A DNA stretch of 64,000 nt from Bog-532 sp963720945 (GCA_963720945.1 CAVRHH010000011.1:62001-126000), one strand, 5' to 3'; shown: positions 42,000-50,873, counted from the first letter of the stretch. Translations and numbers: made by a program. The notes: generated by a model from the letters alone, not told the origin.

Positions 42000-43597
42000 G
42001 AATGCCGTACCTCCTTGGGCAGGCTGAATCGGACTGATTCGCGTGTGGTGACGCGCTCGCCCACGTCGACGGGCCCGAGCCCGCCGAGCGCGTCGATGAT
42101 GTCGCTGACCACGGCCGGCGGCGCCGACGCGCCTGCGGTCAGCCCGATGGTGGACACGCCAGCCAGCCAGCCGAGCTGGATGTCCTCCGGGCCGTCAATC
42201 AGGTGGGCGGGGGTGCCCGCCCGCTCGGCGGTTTCCACCAGCCGCCGGGAGTTCGAGGAGTTCGCCGATCCGGCCACCAGCACCAGGTCGGCTTCGGCCG
42301 CGACCGCGCGGACCGCCTGCTGGCGGTTGGTCGTGGCGTAACAGATGTCGTCGGTACCCGGCCCGCGGGCGGCGGGGAACCGGTCCAGCAGGGCGCCGGC
42401 CACCCCCTCGGCCTCGTCCGCGGCGAGGGTCGTCTGCATGAGGTAGGCGACCTTGCCCTCGTCCTGCGGTTGCAGCGCCGCCACGTCCTCCGGCGTTTCC
42501 ACGAGCACGGTCGATCCGGGTGCCTCACCCAGCGTGCCCTCGACCTCCTCGTGGCCGTTGTGCCCGATCAGCGCGACCAGGTAGCCGTCCGCGGCGAACC
42601 GCAGCGCCTCCTTGTGCACCTTGGCCACCAGCGGGCAGGTCGCGTCCACCACGGACAGCTCCCGCCGGGCCGCTTCCTGCCGCACGGCCGGCGAGACGCC
42701 GTGCGCGGAGAACACCACCGGCGCCCCGTCGGGCACCTCGTCGAGCTCGTCGACGAAGATCGCCCCGCGCCGCTCCAGATCGTGCACGACGTGCGTGTTG
42801 TGCACGATCTGCTTGCGCACGTAGACCGGTGACCCGCGCTGCGCGAGCACCCGCTCGACGATCTCGATGGCCCGCTCCACCCCCGCGCAGAACGACCGCG
42901 GCCCGGCCAGCAGCACCCGCCGGGGCCCGCACGCGGCGGCCCACCGGTCCAGCACCGGGCCCGCGGAGCGCAGCGACCGCAGCGCCGCCAGGCCACCGGT
43001 GACCGTGCGCGGATGCAGCAGCGGCCGGTCCCCCATGTCGGAGATGGCACGGATGACGGCCAGCGGGCGGCCGTCCGCCGCGGTGGCCAGCTGGGCCGAC
43101 TCCATGTCGGCCGCCATCATGCCCTTGGCCGCCAGCCGGTCCCGTTCGGTGTTGCGAACCAGGCGATCGACGGTGGCGATCCGGCCCGTGTGGGCCCGCA
43201 GGCCCGCGCGGCGCAGCTCGCCGGCCAGCAGCGGAGCGGACGGTGAGCGGAGCGGCGGCCCGTCCCCCGGGCCGCCGTCGCCGACGCTGGTGACCTCGGT
43301 GGCCACGACCAGGTCGCCCGGGCTGAGCTCCGGCGCCAGGCCCGCGCCGGTGCCGGTGATGGCCAGCATGCCGAACGGGCCCTGGCGGAGCTCGTCCACC
43401 CGGCGGGCGGCCCGCGTGGGGCCGTAGCCGGTCCGCAGCACGGCAGCGGAATCCGCCTGGTCGCGGCCGGCGCCCCCGGCCCGGGCACTGTCACGCAGGC
43501 CACGCCGGATCGCACGGGCCTCGAACCGCAGCGGCGCGCAGACCAGCAGCGGGCCGCCGCCGGCGAGACGGGGCGGGGAGTGGCTGGGCTCAGTCAT
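41996..43597 (-). CDS. hpnG-ispH: HpnG nucleosidase fused to IspH (HMBPP reductase)
   Basis: A 533-residue two-domain protein. Residues 1-225 are a purine-phosphorylase-like domain of the HpnG type (LLVCAPLRFEARAIRRGLRD, MLAITGTGAGLAPELSPGDL, MMAADMESAQLATAADGRPL), which releases adenine from adenosylhopane. Residues 230-533 are IspH/LytB. The three iron-sulfur Cys are in GPRSFCAGVERAIEIVER (about 236), VVDATCPLVAKVHKEA (about 318) and ICYATTNRQQAVRAV (about 418), and NSSNSRRLVE is also present. IspH makes IPP and DMAPP. It overlaps shc by 8 bp upstream and hpnH by 4 bp downstream, with no stop between the domains. Confidence 0.93.
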   Translation of the reverse strand: MTEPSHSPPRLAGGGPLLVCAPLRFEARAIRRGLRDSARAGGAGRDQADSAAVLRTGYGPTRAARRVDELRQGPFGMLAITGTGAGLAPELSPGDLVVATEVTSVGDGGPGDGPPLRSPSAPLLAGELRRAGLRAHTGRIATVDRLVRNTERDRLAAKGMMAADMESAQLATAADGRPLAVIRAISDMGDRPLLHPRTVTGGLAALRSLRSAGPVLDRWAAACGPRRVLLAGPRSFCAGVERAIEIVERVLAQRGSPVYVRKQIVHNTHVVHDLERRGAIFVDELDEVPDGAPVVFSAHGVSPAVRQEAARRELSVVDATCPLVAKVHKEALRFAADGYLVALIGHNGHEEVEGTLGEAPGSTVLVETPEDVAALQPQDEGKVAYLMQTTLAADEAEGVAGALLDRFPAARGPGTDDICYATTNRQQAVRAVAAEADLVLVAGSANSSNSRRLVETAERAGTPAHLIDGPEDIQLGWLAGVSTIGLTAGASAPPAVVSDIIDALGGLGPVDVGERVTTRESVRFSLPKEVRHS

Positions 43598-45602
43598 CGG
43601 TACCTCCCGGAGTGTGCCTGGAGGGCACGGCCTGCCCGGAGGGCCCGGCGAGCGGTCCGTCCAGGACGTCCCGCACGTAGCGGCCCAGCGCGCTGACCGG
43701 GAACGCCAGCCGGTACAGGTGGTAGTTGATGTAGAAGTCGCCGGGGAACCCGGTGCCCGTGAACTGCGGCTCGTCCCAGGAACCGTCGGCACGCTGGGTG
43801 GCGGCCAGCCACGCGACGCCGCGCTGCACCGCCCGCTCGGCGCCGCCCGCGGCCAGCAGCGCCAGCAGCGCCCAGGCCGTCTGGGAGGCGGTGGAGGTGC
43901 CGCGGCCTGCCAGCGCCGGGTCGTCATAGGAGCGCAGGTCCTCGCCCCATCCGCCGTCGGGGTTCTGGTGGGCTTCCAGCCAGGCGACCGCCCGGCGGAT
44001 GGGCGGCTTGGACGGCAGCACCCCGGCGGCGATGAGCGCCGGGACGGCCGCGCCGGTGCCGTAGATGTAGTTCGCGCCCCACCGGCCGAACCAGGAACCG
44101 TCGGGCTCCTGGTTGCGCAGCAGCCAGACCACGCCCCGGCGGACGGGCTTGCCGGCGGCCAGTCCCTCGGCGGCCAGCGCCTCGACGATGTGCGCGGTGA
44201 CGTCCGCCGACGGCGGGTCGATGACCGCCCCGAAGTCACAGAACGGCAGCTTGGTGACGAGCTCGCGGGTGTTGTCCGCGTCGAACGCGCCCCACGCGCC
44301 GTCCCTGGACTGCATCCCGGTCAGCCAGCGCACCGCCCGGTCGATGGCCGGCCGGACCGTGGCCGGGGCCGGCAGGGTGACCCGGCGCAGTGCGAGGATG
44401 ACCTCGCCGGTGTCGTCGGTGTCCGGGTAGTAATCGTTGTCAAATTCGAACGACCACCCGCCGGGCGCGAGATCCGGGCGGCGGACCTGCCAGTCGCCGG
44501 GGCCGGGCACCTCCTCGTTCAGCACCCACCCGGCCGCCTTGACGAGCGCCGGGTGATCGGCGGGCAGGCCGGCGTCGGCCAGCCCCACCATGACCAGCAC
44601 CGTGTCCCAGACCGGGGACTGGCAGGCTTCCAGCCGGTGCACGAGCCCGTCCGGGGTTTCCTCCTTGACCGTGAACCGGTCCAGGCCCGCCAGGCCGCGC
44701 GCGATGATCGGGTGGCCGAGCCGGTAGCCGAGCAGGTGCAGGGCGATCAGCGAGTACACCCAGGGCGGCTGGATGCCGCCCCAGCAGCCGTCCCGCTCCT
44801 GCCGGGCAATGACCCAGTCCGCGCAGCGCCGCAGCGCGGCCCGCCGCACGGCCCGGCCCGGGCGGCCTGCGCGGCCGCGCAGGCCGCGGCGCTCGTAGGC
44901 GTGCATGGCCCGGTCCAGGCGGTCGAACACGATGGCCCACGGGTCAGCGGGGCGGCGGTCCGGCACGGTACCGGTGCGCAGTTCGGGGATGCCGAACGGC
45001 AGCTTGCGGACCGGGCGCTGGGAGCTGACGATCGCCAGCGCGACGATCGTCTGCCGGGCCCAGCAGCCCCAGTCGTAGATGTTGAGGGGGAACCAGGCCG
45101 GCAGGTAGATCAGCTCCGGCGGGATGACCGGCAGGTCGTCCCACGGCCATTCGCCGAACATGGCCATCCAGATCCGGGTGAAGACGCGGCTCGCCTCCAG
45201 GCCGCCCTGAGCACGGATCCACCCGGCGGCGCGCGCCATGTGCGGCGCGGACGGCGCGTCACCGGCCAGCCGCAGCGCGACGTAGGCCTCGATCGTGGTG
45301 GACAGGTCACCGGGGCCGCCGTAAAAGTTGGCCCAGGTGCCGTCCTCTCGCTGCTGCGAGCGGATCCAGCGCGCCTCGGCGGCGGTATGCGCGGCGTCCC
45401 CGGCGCCGAGGAACTCGCGCATCAGCAGGTCCTCGGCGTCCATGGTGACGTTGGTCTCGAGCTCGCCCTGCCACCAGCCCTGGTCGTGCTGCAGGCTCAG
45501 CAGGTGATCACGGGCGCGCGCCAGTGTCTCGCGGGCTGCGTCGGCGGCCGGGCCCGCCGGGTCGCCGCCCGCCGTCTCGCTCCGGGCGTGCGTGACCGTC
45601 AT
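43590..45602 (-). CDS. shc: squalene-hopene cyclase
   Basis: A 670-residue terpene cyclase. The initiating acid motif is DTDDTG, near residue 392. Several QW repeats are visible (QHDQGWWQ, QREDGTWANFYGG, QERDGCWGG, QSRDGAWGAFDADN, QEPDGSWFGRWG, QNPDGGWGE, QRADGSW). Aromatic active-site segments include PPELIYLPAWFPLNIYDWGC. It cyclises squalene to hopene and diplopterol at the membrane. I start at ATG 45602 (MTVTHARSE); 55 residues upstream in frame overlap the previous gene and look non-coding. Confidence 0.95.
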   Translation of the reverse strand: MTVTHARSETAGGDPAGPAADAARETLARARDHLLSLQHDQGWWQGELETNVTMDAEDLLMREFLGAGDAAHTAAEARWIRSQQREDGTWANFYGGPGDLSTTIEAYVALRLAGDAPSAPHMARAAGWIRAQGGLEASRVFTRIWMAMFGEWPWDDLPVIPPELIYLPAWFPLNIYDWGCWARQTIVALAIVSSQRPVRKLPFGIPELRTGTVPDRRPADPWAIVFDRLDRAMHAYERRGLRGRAGRPGRAVRRAALRRCADWVIARQERDGCWGGIQPPWVYSLIALHLLGYRLGHPIIARGLAGLDRFTVKEETPDGLVHRLEACQSPVWDTVLVMVGLADAGLPADHPALVKAAGWVLNEEVPGPGDWQVRRPDLAPGGWSFEFDNDYYPDTDDTGEVILALRRVTLPAPATVRPAIDRAVRWLTGMQSRDGAWGAFDADNTRELVTKLPFCDFGAVIDPPSADVTAHIVEALAAEGLAAGKPVRRGVVWLLRNQEPDGSWFGRWGANYIYGTGAAVPALIAAGVLPSKPPIRRAVAWLEAHQNPDGGWGEDLRSYDDPALAGRGTSTASQTAWALLALLAAGGAERAVQRGVAWLAATQRADGSWDEPQFTGTGFPGDFYINYHLYRLAFPVSALGRYVRDVLDGPLAGPSGQAVPSRHTPGGTDD

Positions 45603-45711
45603 CCCGCCTCTCCCTTCTGCTGGGCGCCCCGTCACCGGACCGCTGCACCGTGCCCCCATGGATGCGGCCCTGCATCCTGTTCCGCCAGCCGGGCTGCCCG
45701 CCTGGCGGCCG

Positions 45712-46728
45712 CTACCACTGCCGTGCCGTGATGAACTCCGCGATCGCCATGAACTCGGACCGCGCATCCTCGGGGATGTCCGCCTCGGCGAGGCACTTGC
45801 TCGCCGAGCTGAGCTGCGAGTCCGCCTCCGCCTCGGCCCAGCGCCGGCCGCCCGCAGCCTCGACGAGCCCGGCCGCCCGGGCCAGGTCCTCCTCGGTCAG
45901 CGGGTCGGTGCGGGCGAGCATCCCGGCCAGTTCCTGGCCTTCTGGCGTGCCGCTGTTCAGCGCCGCGACCACCGGCAGCGATTTCTTGCGCGCCCGCAGG
46001 TCGGACTGGACCGGCTTGCCGGTGACCTCCGGCGCACCCCAGATACCGAGCAGGTCGTCGGTGAGCTGGAACGCCTGGCCGATGTGCGCACCGAAACCCG
46101 CCAGGCCCATGGCCAGCGACGGCGCGGCCCCGGCGTGAATGGCGCCGATGCTGCACGCGCAGGCCATCAGCGCGGCCGTCTTGTCGCCGGCCATCTCCAG
46201 GCATTCGGTCAGGCCCACGTCGTCGCGCTTCTCGAAGGCGAGGTCCGCCCCCTGCCCGGCGATGAGCCGCTGCACCGCGACGGACAGGCACCGCGCCGCC
46301 CACAGCCCCTGCGGCGCGTTGTCCTCCAGCAGCAGCTCCTGGGCCAGGGCGAGCAGCGCGTCGCCGGCCAGGATCGCCGCGCCCACCCCGAACACCGTCC
46401 ACGCGGTGGGCCGGTGCCGGCGCTCGGTGTCGCCGTCCATGATGTCGTCGTGCAGCAGGGAGAAGTTGTGCACCAGCTCCACCGCCACCGCCGACGTCAC
46501 GCCGCGCTCGGACGGCGCCCCCGCCGCGCGCGCGGACAGCAGCGCGAGTGCCGGGCGCAGGGCCTTGCCCGCGCCGTCCCCGGACGGGTTGCCGTGGGCG
46601 TCGGTCATGCCCAGGTGATAGGCCGCCACCGCGCGGACCTCCGGTGACAGCCGGGACACGGCCGCCTCCATGGCCGGGCCGACGATGTCCCGGGCCAGTC
46701 CCACGCCGGCCGGCATCACGGCGGTCAC
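45712..46728 (-). CDS. polyprenyl diphosphate synthase
   Basis: A 338-residue trans-isoprenyl diphosphate synthase. The first Asp-rich motif is LVHNFSLLHDDIMDGD, followed by RRHRPTAWTVFGVGAAIL, and the second is FQLTDDLLGIWG. The GTG at 46728 lies in a GTGA overlap with hpnE, so I use it rather than the ATG at 46716. In this operon it should make farnesyl diphosphate for squalene formation by HpnC/D/E. It is followed by shc after about 110 bp, the largest gap in the operon. Confidence 0.92.
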   Translation of the reverse strand: MTAVMPAGVGLARDIVGPAMEAAVSRLSPEVRAVAAYHLGMTDAHGNPSGDGAGKALRPALALLSARAAGAPSERGVTSAVAVELVHNFSLLHDDIMDGDTERRHRPTAWTVFGVGAAILAGDALLALAQELLLEDNAPQGLWAARCLSVAVQRLIAGQGADLAFEKRDDVGLTECLEMAGDKTAALMACACSIGAIHAGAAPSLAMGLAGFGAHIGQAFQLTDDLLGIWGAPEVTGKPVQSDLRARKKSLPVVAALNSGTPEGQELAGMLARTDPLTEEDLARAAGLVEAAGGRRWAEAEADSQLSSASKCLAEADIPEDARSEFMAIAEFITARQW

Positions 46729-48218
46729 GCGGCCGCTCCGACCCGCAGCCCGGCGCCCGGTAGCGGGCTCCCGGGGCCGCCCAGGGCCCGTCTCAGCTCG
46801 ATCGCCGCGTTCAGTCCGCTGCGCACCGCACCCTCCATCGTGTCCGGCCATCCGGTATCGGTCCATGCTCCAGCAAGCGCCAGGCCGGGCAGTGCGGTGG
46901 CCGCGTGCGGCCGCAGCCGCCCGCACCCCGGACCCTGGCGGAACGTCGCCCGCCGCTCCCTGGTAACGAAGAATTCACTGACCCGCGCGTCCCTCGCGCC
47001 GGGCAGCAGTCCGGCCAGCGCCGGCACGAACGTCTCCCGCAGCTGCGCCGCGGGCACATCCACGTACGGTTCCGCCGCGGACAGCGAAATCGCCAGGTAC
47101 TGACCACGGCTGCTCGCCCCGAACCCGGAGATCCTGGTCCGGTCGAACAGCCATTGCACCGGCGAGTCCACGGCGGCCGCGAACGGCAGCCGGGTCACCC
47201 GCCGGTCGTAGATCACGTGCACGTTGATGATCGGCGACGTGCCGAGATCGGTCCAGGTGCCGGACGGGACGCCCGCGGCGGCGGGTACCAGCCTGGCCGC
47301 GGCGTACGCCGGGGTCGCGATGACCACGCCGTCCGCGGCGATCACCCCGCGGCCGTCAGGGCCGTCCGCGCCATCGGCGCCCCCGTCGCCCTCGCCGCGG
47401 GCCAGCCGGACGAGATACCGGCCCGCGGGCCCGCCGGACGGCACCTCACCCGCCGTGTCCCGGCCCGGGCCGGTACCCGCGGGTTCCGCCACCTGCACGC
47501 CGGCGGCCTTGACGCCCAGGCGGACGTCGGCGCCGAGGCGGCGCAGCAGCGCCAGGCCGGCCGTGCCGTGCAGCTCACCGAGCGGCGCGAGCGGGATGCC
47601 GATGTCCGCGGCGTCCTTCCGGCCGAGCAGGGCGGTCTTCACCACGGTCGCGGCGAGCGCGAGGGAGGCGTCGTCCCCGGGGATGTTGAGCGAGGAGACG
47701 GTGAACAGGTCCCAGAGCACCCGGCGAGTCCGCTCATCCTGCCCGTGCGCCGCCAGCCAGTCACCGAGCCGCTGGCTGTCCAGCGCCGGATCGGCCGGGT
47801 TGAGCATCCGCATGGCCAGCGCGGCGCGGGTCACCCGGGCCCGCTCGGCCAGCGACAGCAGCGGGTAACGGGCCAGCGCCGCGCCCATGTGCAGCGGGCC
47901 GGGCAGCCCGTTCCGGCGGAGCTGAGCGGTGCCGTCCGGGGCCAGCACGGTGACGTCGAACCGGTCCTGGATGCGGACCGACCCGGTCATCCCCAGCCGG
48001 GCCAGCAGCTCGCGGTAGGCCGTGCAGCAGCGCAGGAACACGTGCTGGCCGGTGTCGACGACCAGCGCGCCGCGGTTGAACGAGGTGGTGGCGCCGCCGA
48101 GACGCGGCCGCGCCTCCAGCAGCGTGACGGCGGCCCCGGCTTCGGACAGCGCGATCGCGGCGGTGATCCCGGCCAGGCCGCCGCCGATCACCACCACGCG
48201 CGGTGGGCGGGCGTTCAC
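46725..48218 (-). CDS. hpnE: hydroxysqualene dehydroxylase
   Basis: A 497-residue FAD-dependent amine-oxidase-fold protein. It starts at GTG with VVVIGGGLAGITAAIALSEA (dinucleotide-binding) and LLEARPRLGGATTSFNRGAL. The C-terminal FAD motif is LALAGAWTDTGWPDTMEGAV. HpnE reduces hydroxysqualene to squalene, the last step of the HpnCDE route. A charged low-complexity insert (EGDGGADGADGPDGRG) sits in a surface loop near residue 290. The start overlaps the hpnD stop (GTGA). Confidence 0.92.
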   Translation of the reverse strand: MNARPPRVVVIGGGLAGITAAIALSEAGAAVTLLEARPRLGGATTSFNRGALVVDTGQHVFLRCCTAYRELLARLGMTGSVRIQDRFDVTVLAPDGTAQLRRNGLPGPLHMGAALARYPLLSLAERARVTRAALAMRMLNPADPALDSQRLGDWLAAHGQDERTRRVLWDLFTVSSLNIPGDDASLALAATVVKTALLGRKDAADIGIPLAPLGELHGTAGLALLRRLGADVRLGVKAAGVQVAEPAGTGPGRDTAGEVPSGGPAGRYLVRLARGEGDGGADGADGPDGRGVIAADGVVIATPAYAAARLVPAAAGVPSGTWTDLGTSPIINVHVIYDRRVTRLPFAAAVDSPVQWLFDRTRISGFGASSRGQYLAISLSAAEPYVDVPAAQLRETFVPALAGLLPGARDARVSEFFVTRERRATFRQGPGCGRLRPHAATALPGLALAGAWTDTGWPDTMEGAVRSGLNAAIELRRALGGPGSPLPGAGLRVGAAA

Positions 48219-49279
48219 CGGCGGTGCCCTTCGGCGCGGGCAGCCGGGGCGGCGGAGTCGGCGGGTGCGGCGGTCCCGGCAGTCCCGGCCCCGGCCACAC
48301 TGGCGGGCCCGGGCTGCGGGCGGGCGACCCGGCCCCGGCCGGGGCGCAGCGGGCGGGCCAGCGAGCGCACAGCCACGATCGCCTTCTCCCGGGGGGACAG
48401 CGACACCCGGCCGTGCAGCACGGCGGCGGGCTCGGCGGCGATGCGGTCCAGCAGTCCCCGGTAGATACCGGCCATCGCGCCGGTACAGGCGGCACTGCGG
48501 CCATCGAGCATGGGCAGCAGCCGCAGGCCGGTCGCGTACCAGTCCCGTGCGCGGGCCACCTCGAACTCGATGAGGCGGATGAGCCGGGCCTCGGCCGCGG
48601 CGTCCGGAGCCGGCTCGGCGCCCGGTGCCGTCCCGGTGCCCGGCGCCGTCCCGGTGCCCGGCGCCGTCCCGGTGCCCGGTGTCAGCTCGCACCCGAACCG
48701 GTCCAGGTCCTCGGCGGGCAGGTAGACCCGGCCGTTGCGGTAGTCCTCACGGATGTCCCGCAGGATGTTCGTGAGCTGCAGGGCGACACCGAGCGAGTCG
48801 GCCAGCGGCTCAGCGGCGCGCATGTCGGGCGCCCCGAAGACCCCGAGGGACAGCCGCCCGATCGACCCGGCGACGCAGCGGCAGTAGACGAGCAGGTCAC
48901 CGAATGTGGCGTAGGTGGCGCCGTTGACGTCGGCGACGCAGCCGTCGATGAGCTCACCGAACGCCTGCATCGGGATGGGGTACCGCTGCCCGGCGTCGGC
49001 GAGGGCCGCGAGCACCGGATCGCTGGGCAAGGCGCCGGGGGCGGCGCTGGCCAGGCCGAGCACCTCCGCCCGCGCCTCCTCCAGCGCCGCGAGCTTGGCC
49101 CCGGGCGGCATCGTCCCGTCGCCGATGTCATCGATGCGGCGGGCGAACGCGTAGAGCGCGGCCAGGGCGTGCCGCTTGCCGGCCGGCAGCAGCCGGATGC
49201 CGTAGGCGAAGTTGCGCGCCTGCGACCAGGTGATCTCCTCACAGGCCCGGTAGGCCTCAGCCGTGTTCATGGTCCTCAC
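48215..49279 (-). CDS. hpnD: presqualene diphosphate synthase
   Basis: A 354-residue squalene/phytoene-synthase-fold protein. The substrate-binding motifs are YAFARRIDDIGDG (first DxxxD) and LQLTNILRDIREDYRNGRVY (second). It joins two farnesyl diphosphates to presqualene diphosphate. A Thr/Ala/Pro/Gly repeat insert of about 25 residues follows RFGCEL, just after the catalytic core. The C-terminal 45 residues are Ala/Pro-rich and beyond the fold. Its GTG start overlaps the hpnC stop. Confidence 0.92.
   Translation of the reverse strand: MRTMNTAEAYRACEEITWSQARNFAYGIRLLPAGKRHALAALYAFARRIDDIGDGTMPPGAKLAALEEARAEVLGLASAAPGALPSDPVLAALADAGQRYPIPMQAFGELIDGCVADVNGATYATFGDLLVYCRCVAGSIGRLSLGVFGAPDMRAAEPLADSLGVALQLTNILRDIREDYRNGRVYLPAEDLDRFGCELTPGTGTAPGTGTAPGTGTAPGAEPAPDAAAEARLIRLIEFEVARARDWYATGLRLLPMLDGRSAACTGAMAGIYRGLLDRIAAEPAAVLHGRVSLSPREKAIVAVRSLARPLRPGRGRVARPQPGPASVAGAGTAGTAAPADSAAPAARAEGHRR
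48619..48680 (-). repeat. 18-bp in-frame tandem repeat inside hpnD
   Basis: Three near-identical 18-base units encode PGTGTA each and form a flexible insert in the enzyme. Most presqualene synthases lack it. As the unit is a multiple of three, length changes do not break the gene. Confidence 0.75.
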
Positions 49280-50196
49280 CTCCCTCGCAGATACGCGCGG
49301 ATTGCCTTCCTGGCCGTTTCCCGCTTGTCCGGCCGCGGGGTGACCCGCAGGACGTCATTGCCGGACGCCGCGATCGCGGACAGCGCGGCCCGGCCACCCG
49401 CCACGTAGCCGGCGACCGCGAGCCGGGCCGCGCCGCGCAGCGTGCCGATCAGCGGCGCTCCCTCGTCGAGCAGCGCGGACGCGCGGGCCGCCTCGTAAGC
49501 GATCAGCGCGCGGACCCGGGTTCCCGTCACGGATCCTGCGAGGTCCTGCTCCGTCACGCCGAACCGCTCCATGTCCTGCCGCGGCAGGTAGATCCGGCCC
49601 TTGCGGAGGTCCTCCGCCACGTCCTGCCAGTGCTCCACAAGCTGCAGAGCAGTGCAGATGCTATCCGAGAGCCGCTCGCGGCCGGCGGAGGCCGCACCGA
49701 AGATGTACAGCACGACCAGGCCGACCGGGTTGGCCGACAGCCGGCAGTAGCCGACCAGGTCCTCGAAGGTCTCATACCGGGTGACGATCTGGTCCTGCCG
49801 GTTGGCCTGGATGAGGTCGAGCAGCGGCTGGGCCGGGATCCCGCACTCGGCCACGGTGACGGCCAGCTCCCGGAGCGCGGCGAGGGGCGGCGGCCCGGAG
49901 CCGTCGTAGAGGCGCGCGACGTCGGCCTCGAGGTCATCGAGCAGCCGCAGCCGCGCCTCGGGCGTTACCTCGTCCCCGATGTCGTCGGTCAGCCGGGCGA
50001 AGCCGTACAGCGCCATGAGGTGGCGCCGGTAGCGGGCCGGCAGCACGCGCATCGCGACCGGAAAGTTCTCAGCAGACGCCTTGGCCGCGGAATCGAGCGC
50101 GATCTGCTCGGCGGTCCCTGGCTGGACGGGGGCAGCCAAGGCGGGCTTCTGGGCACGTGCATGCTCGATACCGCTCACGTTGCCAGCCATGGCCAT
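49276..50196 (-). CDS. hpnC: hydroxysqualene synthase
   Basis: A 306-residue squalene-synthase-fold protein, first gene of the operon. The first Asp motif is YGFARLTDDIGDEVTPEARL and the second LQLVEHWQDVAEDLRKGRIY. HpnC converts presqualene diphosphate to hydroxysqualene. The first 35 residues are an extra Ala/Gln-rich segment. The start is ATG 50196, a few bases after a GTG that could also serve. Confidence 0.92.
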   Translation of the reverse strand: MAMAGNVSGIEHARAQKPALAAPVQPGTAEQIALDSAAKASAENFPVAMRVLPARYRRHLMALYGFARLTDDIGDEVTPEARLRLLDDLEADVARLYDGSGPPPLAALRELAVTVAECGIPAQPLLDLIQANRQDQIVTRYETFEDLVGYCRLSANPVGLVVLYIFGAASAGRERLSDSICTALQLVEHWQDVAEDLRKGRIYLPRQDMERFGVTEQDLAGSVTGTRVRALIAYEAARASALLDEGAPLIGTLRGAARLAVAGYVAGGRAALSAIAASGNDVLRVTPRPDKRETARKAIRAYLRGR

Positions 50197-50230
50197 AGTG
50201 TCAGGGGTGCCGAGTTATGAATGCAAACAA

Positions 50231-50259
50231 TGACGCATGCGTCACCTGACACGCGTGTC
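50231..50259. promoter_or_regulatory. double palindrome upstream of the hopanoid operon
   Basis: TGACGCATGCGTCA (50231-50244) is a perfect 14-bp dyad. GACACGCGTGTC (50248-50259) is a perfect 12-bp dyad three bases further. Both lie 35-65 bp before the hpnC start codon, where a repressor or activator of the operon would bind. No regulator gene is adjacent. Confidence 0.6.
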
Positions 50260-50431
50260 GGGGATTGGGCTATCGCGAGCGGCCCGGGGAACGTTTCCGG
50301 TGGCCGCGCGCAGCCCCGATTAGGCGTGCAGCCAGGCATGCTTCGCGGGCCGGATGAACGGGCCATTCCCGCTGACCTCAGCAGAGTTTTGGCCCGGCCG
50401 CAAGGGCCGGTGCCCGGGTGCCGGTTAATAG

Positions 50432-50445
50432 TTTGCATATGCAAA
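50432..50445. promoter_or_regulatory. palindrome TTTGCATATGCAAA
   Basis: A perfect 14-bp A/T-rich dyad in otherwise G/C-rich DNA, about 240 bp upstream of hpnC. The half-site ATGCAAA recurs at 50221-50227 beside the hpnC start region. A binding site for a global regulator is possible. Confidence 0.45.
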
Positions 50446-50873
50446 GCTCGCAATGATATAGGGGGACCTCAGGGTTGCTGCGCTGGACGTCAGCCCGGGA
50501 AGCCCCTGAACAGCGCCGTTCCGTCCGCATCGACATCTGTGCGACATCATTCAGATACAAAGCCGATACAAATTCGATGCAGTAACGACGCACTCTATGC
50601 CATCCGGCAATAATCCGCATGACAGAAACGCCCCACCCGGCCCGGGCGATACGGGTGGCTCACACAATGCACGCACACCGTGACCGGTTACCTCCGCACG
50701 CATCCTAAGACACTAGCGGGTATGCGCCGCCGGGCACGGGCCACACTTCCGCATGACACGCGATAGCAACGGGAAACTGCCATATATTCCGCTGAAAGAC
50801 GTCACTAAGCGCTATGACGTGATGGCAATTCCCGTTTTGCCTCCGCGGGCTGGGACCCCGCGCTCACGGACGG

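Larger units (their letters stand above)
50197..50873. other. regulatory intergenic region upstream of hpnC
   Basis: About 680 bp without a convincing gene lie between the hpnC start and the end of the SpoIIE-type phosphatase gene, which points the same way. The region contains three perfect palindromes (listed separately) and A/T-rich blocks around 50425-50460 and 50530-50610. The hopanoid promoter should be in its left end. Confidence 0.55.

Noticed and set aside
43614..45731. 705-codon plus-strand frame opposite squalene-hopene cyclase
   Set aside because: It is antisense to a fully recognisable enzyme and is rich in Arg/Gln/Asp, as expected from G/C-rich complements.
50221..50613. 130-residue plus-strand open frame in the intergenic region upstream of hpnC
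   Set aside because: No motif, no good ribosome site, and it covers the regulatory palindromes. More likely non-coding.
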